Part shown: piece after piece, positions 59,930-64,000 of the stretch
Layout: each line of letters begins with the position of its first letter
Position numbering within the stretch: position 1 is the stretch's first letter
DNA from: Flammeovirgaceae bacterium SG7u.111
Lineage (GTDB): Bacteria; Bacteroidota; Bacteroidia; Cytophagales; Flammeovirgaceae
DNA: 64,000 nucleotides
Assembly (NCBI GenBank): GCA_034044135.1
Contig: CP139021.1
Span: 2,061,635-2,125,634 of the forward strand
Direction of reading: 5' to 3'
Position numbers and translations under genes: made by a program
Notes under the pieces: generated by a model
Database searches by the model: none
What the model saw: only the letters and a program-made list of their open reading frames with translations
Told to the model about the DNA's origin: nothing

Positions 59930-62344
59930 TTATTCGTTTCTTAGGGAATCTACCGGTTTTGCCAAGGCTGCTTTTAAAGTTTGGGCACTCACAGCCACTA
60001 AGGCAACGAGGCATAGAAGCAAGCCTGGTAAGGCAAAGTGCCACCAACCTAATTCTATTTTGTTGGCAAAATTCCCCAGCCAGCTATCTATTGCCCAATA
60101 GGAAATTGGTGCTACAAGTACGAATGCTAGCAACAATAGCCTCGCATAGCCTTTGGATAATAGCACCAAAATATTAGAAACAGTAGCGCCAAGAACTTTT
60201 CGGATACCTATAGATTTTGTCTTTTGCTCGGCAGTGTACATTGCCAATCCGGCTAGTCCAAGGCAGGCAATAACGATGGAAATGACAGAGAAGGTATCGA
60301 GTAATTTTGAAAATCCTCTTTCTTGGCGGAGAGCTTGGTCAATAGCCTCGTTGCAGAAAAAATATTCAAAGGGGATTCCTGTTTCTCTTACTTGCCATGC
60401 TTTTTTTATACTTTCCAGTGTTTCTTGGATATTGCTTGGAGAAACTTTTACCGAAAGGAAGTTGACTCCTATAGCAGGCTTTTCTTCAAAGTACGGCCTG
60501 ATCATCAATGGGGTAATATCAAACTTGACAGATTCGTGGTTGAAATTTTTTACAATGCCTGCTATTTCTACTTCTCTTTCGTCGTCTAGGGCTATGATTT
60601 TTTGACCAATTGGATTTTCGTATCCTAAAGATTTAACCGCTGTTTCATTGATCAATACCTTTGGGGTTTGGCTTTGCTTATCTAGCTCATTAAATGCTTG
60701 CCCCTCTATTACCTTTATATTGTAGGTTTCAAGGTATTCAGGTTCTACTTCAATGATGGAAAGAAGTAAATCATCTTCTTGTGCAGTCATCTTTCTGATG
60801 ATCTCCCCACGCCCTCCATTGGAGGGGTAAGAAGAAGAAAAACCAGCAGACTTCACCCCTGACATTGATTTTAATGTTTCTTTAAAACTATCTCTATTAA
60901 TACCCAAATGCTCCATATTCCTGATCACGAGGGTGTTGTCGGTATCAATGCCAATATCCATGGTACGCATGTGGTGGATTTGTCTATTGACCGAGAAGGT
61001 CAAAATGATCAGTCCAAAAGAGATCATGAATTGCATCACCACTAATGTATTTCTGAAAACGCTTTTTTGCTTGGCAGTTTGCCCTCCTTTAAGAACTCTC
61101 AGTGGTTTGAAACTAGAGAGGTAAACTGCGGGGTAAATCCCAGAAATAGTACCCAAAAGCAATGCTATTGCTACGGCCAATGCGAACATCCAAGGATTAT
61201 CAATAAGCCTCATATCCCAGCGGATATCGAGATTGTCAGCTAGATAATTTCCCAAGAATTCGCTCATGAAAAATACGATGATCGTAGATAAAAAACAGTA
61301 AACCACCGCTTCTGCCAAGAACTGCCCTATAAGACTTGCCCTGCTTGAGCCCATCACTTTACGAATACCTACTTCCATAGAGCGCTTCATCGATTTGGCT
61401 GTAGATAAATTGACATAGTTGATGCCTGCTAGTAGTAAAATAAATATACCTACCAGCATAAATATATTCAGATAGGTTTCATTGCCAATAGGACCTAAAT
61501 TGTTTTGCGAGCTATAATATACGTCTTCTAAAGGCTCAAGTGAGAAGCCAATTTTGTTGCCTTGTTCAAAGAAACTTTCAACCGTACCGCTGGTGAGTCG
61601 CTTAATGGTATTACCCGCATGCGTCATTACCATTTCGGGGAATTTGGCTTCTAATGCAGCTGGGTCGGCTCCTTTTGTGAGTTTTGCATAGGTAACCAAG
61701 TTGCACCAAATCCAGCTCCACTCAAAGAAACCCAAAGTTTCATCCCCCTGGTTGGAAATGAGCATGCTGTATTGGATGTGGCTGTTGGCAGGAGGGTCTT
61801 CCAATACACCCGTAACCTTATGGGGCACGTCTTCAATGTCTATTAATTGGTTTAAAGGCTTTTCATTCCTAAAATATTTTTTTGCATAGCTCTCTGTCAA
61901 CACTACCGTATTGGGTTGGGTAAGAAGTGTTTGTTTATTCCCTTCTAATACCTCGAAATTGAAGATATCCAAAAAGGCACTATCAGCCCCCATTGCATGC
62001 TCTTCCTTAAATACTTCCTCATCAATTTTGACTATCCGTTGATGAAAAGGTCGTACTCTAGTCAGTTTTTCTACCTCAGGGAAAATATCTCGGATGGTGG
62101 TGCCTACGCCCGGAGGTGTTTGAGGGAACTCTTCATCGAAGTCGTTCCACTTGAGTTGGGTGCGCAAGCGAAAAATTTGTGATTTTTCCTTATGAAAATT
62201 ATCAACTGATTTTTCGTGCTTCACGAATAGGGCAATATAGAGAAAAGCGGATATGCCTAGCGCCAAGCCAAAGAGGTTGATCGCCGTAAAAGACTTATCC
62301 CTCGACATGTTTCTGTAGATGATTTTGAGGAAGTTGAGCAGCAT
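59930..62344 (-). CDS. ABC transporter permease, FtsX/MacB type
   Basis: The 804-residue membrane protein has two MacB_PCD-FtsX halves, each with one N-terminal helix or pair and three later helices. Features are 'MLLNFLKIIYRNMSRDKSFT', 'AINLFGLALGISAFLYIALF', a large periplasmic domain, 'INYVNLSTAKSMKRSMEVGI' and 'RKVMGSSRASLIGQF', then the second half with 'IVIACLGLAGLAMYTAEQKT' and 'KSIGIRKVLGATVSNILVLL'. The conserved 'EVGIRKVxGSSR' / 'SIGIRKVLGAT' blocks contact the ATPase. No ATPase gene is adjacent, so the partner is elsewhere. Such permeases are multi-copy in Cytophagales; the cargo is unknown. Confidence 0.9.
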   Translation of the reverse strand: MLLNFLKIIYRNMSRDKSFTAINLFGLALGISAFLYIALFVKHEKSVDNFHKEKSQIFRLRTQLKWNDFDEEFPQTPPGVGTTIRDIFPEVEKLTRVRPFHQRIVKIDEEVFKEEHAMGADSAFLDIFNFEVLEGNKQTLLTQPNTVVLTESYAKKYFRNEKPLNQLIDIEDVPHKVTGVLEDPPANSHIQYSMLISNQGDETLGFFEWSWIWCNLVTYAKLTKGADPAALEAKFPEMVMTHAGNTIKRLTSGTVESFFEQGNKIGFSLEPLEDVYYSSQNNLGPIGNETYLNIFMLVGIFILLLAGINYVNLSTAKSMKRSMEVGIRKVMGSSRASLIGQFLAEAVVYCFLSTIIVFFMSEFLGNYLADNLDIRWDMRLIDNPWMFALAVAIALLLGTISGIYPAVYLSSFKPLRVLKGGQTAKQKSVFRNTLVVMQFMISFGLIILTFSVNRQIHHMRTMDIGIDTDNTLVIRNMEHLGINRDSFKETLKSMSGVKSAGFSSSYPSNGGRGEIIRKMTAQEDDLLLSIIEVEPEYLETYNIKVIEGQAFNELDKQSQTPKVLINETAVKSLGYENPIGQKIIALDDEREVEIAGIVKNFNHESVKFDITPLMIRPYFEEKPAIGVNFLSVKVSPSNIQETLESIKKAWQVRETGIPFEYFFCNEAIDQALRQERGFSKLLDTFSVISIVIACLGLAGLAMYTAEQKTKSIGIRKVLGATVSNILVLLSKGYARLLLLAFVLVAPISYWAIDSWLGNFANKIELGWWHFALPGLLLCLVALVAVSAQTLKAALAKPVDSLRNE

Positions 62345-62441
62345 AATTTCGATGGGTTTGGAAAGCTAAAATCCAAAGAAGATGCCAGTTGTGTAAGGAG
62401 TTGATTAAGAGTGTGTTTGCTTGAGTAGAGAAGGGAGTTGC

Positions 62442-62471
62442 CAAATTTGAATTGTTCTCAGGGGCACACAA
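62442..62471 (-). promoter_or_regulatory. Promoter of the permease gene
   Basis: Minus strand: TTG (62471-62469), a 19-base spacer and CAAATTTG (62449-62442), one mismatch to TAnnTTTG. It implies a leader of about 90 bases. Confidence 0.45.
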
Positions 62472-62566
62472 GTGTCCGATTGTGGGAAAGAGTATTGGTG
62501 AGGGAAAAAGTCTTTTATTGGGAAAAATTGATGTAATGTTTAGAGGGAAATGAGAAAAATGAAAAA

Positions 62567-62615
62567 TAAAAAAAACACCACAAGGTTGTTTTACTACGTA
62601 ACGCCTTGTGGTGTT
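62567..62615 (-). terminator. Terminator after the 77-aa gene
   Basis: AACACCACAAGG (62574-62585) is the exact complement of CCTTGTGGTGTT (62604-62615), a 12-bp stem with an 18-base loop and an A-run on the left, so it terminates leftward transcription. Confidence 0.8.
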
Positions 62616-62659
62616 CAATTGGATTTATGTGGAGCGAGCTACCCCTTTTTTGGGTTTTC

Positions 62660-62893
62660 TTACTCAGAAATAAGCCCTAATATATTCGAGTCAAGTACTT
62701 TGTCTGACAATAACCTTATATCTTCCACTTGCTCGGATACTAAATCGTAGCATACCTCGCATATTTCCCCTTTAAATTCGAAAAAGGCTATTCTATAGGT
62801 CTCATTTTGGCTTGCAGACATGAGTTTTGCCTTAGGGAAAAGGAGGGATTTTCTTGTTTCTAATGGAAGTTGGTTAAAGTTGATAGCTCTCAT
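62660..62893 (-). CDS. Orphan small protein (77 aa)
   Basis: The product starts 'MRAINFNQLPLETRKSLLFP' and continues 'YRIAFFEFKGEICEVCYDLV' and 'LLSDKVLDSNILGLISE'. It has mixed alpha/beta composition, one C-x-x-C pair ('EICEVC') and no signal peptide, so it is cytoplasmic. It has a strong terminator and a 10-bp inverted repeat directly upstream of the ATG, which suggests a regulated single gene. I do not recognise the family. Confidence 0.6.
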   Translation of the reverse strand: MRAINFNQLPLETRKSLLFPKAKLMSASQNETYRIAFFEFKGEICEVCYDLVSEQVEDIRLLSDKVLDSNILGLISE

Positions 62894-62933
62894 AGTATTA
62901 AGATTTCTTCGTTTTGACTAAGGTCTTAATACT
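62894..62933. promoter_or_regulatory. 10-bp inverted repeat at the start of the 77-aa gene
   Basis: AGTATTAAGA (62894-62903) and TCTTAATACT (62924-62933) are exact complements around a 20-base spacer. The left arm touches the start codon (62891-62893). It could be an operator or an mRNA hairpin that blocks the start; no consensus promoter was located. Confidence 0.5.
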
Positions 62934-63009
62934 TATTGAGATTTTTTTCTCGAATTCTCGGATAAGTCACGCATGTAAACTTTAAGCGGGAATAGGTGAA
63001 AAAAACTGG

Positions 63010-63726
63010 CTACCCTTTCTCAAGTTTTACCAAGAAATGGTCTTGATCATTTTCGAATACAAAATCCGCTTTCCAGCCTGCATCGGTAGCTAGTTTAAGG
63101 AGCATCACTTTATCGAGATACAACCAGTCGAACCATTCGCCTTCTATGCTTTCCGTTGGGGTTGTGTAGTAATACTGATAGGAAACTTCTCCGAAATAAC
63201 GGTCTTTAGGTTTGGGCAATCCATCTTCGTACAAGTAGGAAATATCGCTACTGTCAAATATGACTTGTCCATCAGGCAAAAGTAGTTCGTCGAACTTGCT
63301 CAATAGCTTAATGAAGCCATCGGTATCGCCTGCCAATCCTACTCCGTTCATCAAAAGTAAAATGCTATCAAATTTCCCCTTTGAATAACTAAAAATATCA
63401 CCTTGTTCCACATGCTCTATGTTACGTTCATGCATTAACTTTACACAGTTAGGTGATATTTCCAAGGGAATGGTTTCTTTACCCCATTCTTGCAAAAGCA
63501 GCGAGTGGTCACCAGTACCTGCCCCTACGTCAAGCACCTTGCCTTTACAAAGTTGCAATGCATGAACTTCTATTTCTGGAAAGTCGTCAAAATCTCTAAA
63601 AAAAACTTCTGGAGGCATTTCCTCCACTTCATCGTAAGAAGTTTTTATCATCAGCTCACCGCCTGTTTTCCCTTTATAATAATCGTAAAGTGCCTTGCCG
63701 TGCACGTCAGGGTGCTTTTCTGCCAT
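63010..63726 (-). CDS. Class I SAM-dependent methyltransferase
   Basis: The 238-residue cytoplasmic enzyme has AdoMet motif I 'KVLDVGAGTGDHSLLLQEWG', followed by 'LEISPNCVKLMHER' and 'FDSILLLMNGVGLAGDTDGF', the acidic loop and post-motif helices of small-molecule methyltransferases. The N-terminal 'YDYYKGKTGGELMIKTSYDE' extension is typical of Bacteroidota homologues. The acceptor is unknown. A possible promoter (TTTG and TATCTTTA 22 bases apart, near 63740-63775, minus strand) precedes it. Confidence 0.85.
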   Translation of the reverse strand: MAEKHPDVHGKALYDYYKGKTGGELMIKTSYDEVEEMPPEVFFRDFDDFPEIEVHALQLCKGKVLDVGAGTGDHSLLLQEWGKETIPLEISPNCVKLMHERNIEHVEQGDIFSYSKGKFDSILLLMNGVGLAGDTDGFIKLLSKFDELLLPDGQVIFDSSDISYLYEDGLPKPKDRYFGEVSYQYYYTTPTESIEGEWFDWLYLDKVMLLKLATDAGWKADFVFENDQDHFLVKLEKG

Positions 63727-63849
63727 TTCTACTTTTTTGATGTAAAGATAGGGTGAATTCTTTTTTAAAACACAAATTGTCGTTTGTCCGAACTTTATGG
63801 TTATTGGGAGGGATGAAATTACCAGTTGGCGAAATATTTCTTATAGAAA

Positions 63850-63879
63850 TTGCGCATCTCATTTTAGCTATTAACTTTG
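63850..63879 (+). promoter_or_regulatory. Consensus promoter at the right edge, reading out of the window
   Basis: TTG (63850-63852), a 19-base spacer and TAACTTTG (63872-63879) match the Bacteroidota promoter consensus exactly. No ATG follows on the plus strand before the window ends, so the leader is longer than about 110 bases. The downstream gene (possibly an RNA gene) lies outside. Confidence 0.6.
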
Positions 63880-64000
63880 CCTTCGAATACCTACTCCTTA
63901 CCGACCTTACTTGCTGCGGTGTACTCGCTTTAGCAACAGATTATTTACATCCAAGACACAAAGATTCCATAATAAGTCAGAGGGATCAAACTACCTTTTT

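Larger units (their letters stand above)
62345..62659. other. Gap between permease and 77-aa genes
   Basis: This 315-base region holds the permease promoter (62442-62471) and the minus-strand terminator of the 77-aa gene (62567-62615). Nothing else is recognised. Confidence 0.45.

Noticed and set aside
62430-62450. Sigma-54-like TGGCA box upstream of the permease gene
   Set aside because: The -12 GC element is missing at the required spacing, whereas a TTG/CAAATTTG pair with a 19-base spacer fits better.
63813-64000. Plus-strand frame from ATG 63813 running off the window
   Set aside because: The exact consensus promoter at 63850-63879 lies inside it, and its sequence has no recognisable protein pattern. 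A gene start beyond the window edge is more likely.

Overview
The window is chromosomal DNA of a member of the Bacteroidota, most likely a marine or soil Cytophagales-type bacterium. The evidence is a SusC/SusD pair, an STN-domain TonB receptor with a FecR anti-sigma factor and an ECF sigma factor, a peptidase with a type IX secretion (Por) sorting domain, a DUF2851 and a DUF2723 protein, an AccD without zinc-ribbon cysteines, and promoters of the TTG-N19-TAnnTTTG type. No prophage, CRISPR array, insertion sequence or rRNA gene is visible; one tRNA gene, tRNA-Leu(UAG), is present.

Layout. 1-6.9 kb: the end of a SnoaL-like gene, a patatin phospholipase, a DUF2027/Smr protein, a tandem pair of SurA-like periplasmic chaperones, a MoxR ATPase and a lipoprotein glycerophosphodiesterase. 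7.0-10.9 kb: a small-gene cluster that looks stress- or membrane-related (AraC regulator with a degenerate HMA-like domain, a 39-aa basic protein, a cupin, a transglutaminase, an 85-aa protein, a CsbD-like protein, a fatty acid desaturase). 11-14.1 kb: an SDR and a luciferase-like oxidoreductase divergent from an AraC regulator. 14.1-21.8 kb: a heavy-metal efflux locus transcribed leftward (response regulator, sensor kinase, CzcA fused to a TolC-like domain, CzcB adaptor), with near-identical direct-repeat operators before the regulator and before the pump. 21.9-24.5 kb: an M20 amidohydrolase translationally coupled to a sodium/solute symporter.

25.3-31.8 kb: a phytate/organic phosphate acquisition locus (FecR, TonB receptor, beta-propeller phytase lipoprotein), then a REP-like palindrome array and the ECF sigma factor. 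32-43.9 kb: mostly housekeeping genes (methyltransferase, DEAD-box helicase, AccD, RodA, fructose-1,6-bisphosphatase, NhaD antiporter, DUF2723 protein). 44-51.5 kb: a SusC/SusD/lipoprotein unit of unknown substrate behind an 836-bp non-coding leader with two copies of one palindromic motif. 51.5-64 kb: a sulfatase, a DUF2851 protein, tRNA-Leu, trigger factor, two orphan lipoproteins, a T9SS-exported subtilase, an FtsX/MacB-type permease, an orphan 77-aa protein, a methyltransferase, and a strong rightward promoter at the right edge.

No obviously new multi-gene system was found. The best leads are the metal-efflux regulon architecture (operator spacing, pump/TolC fusion with an internal signal-peptide-like segment), the palindrome pair before susC, the phytase locus with displaced sigma factor, and the 7-11 kb small-protein cluster with eroded metal-binding motifs.
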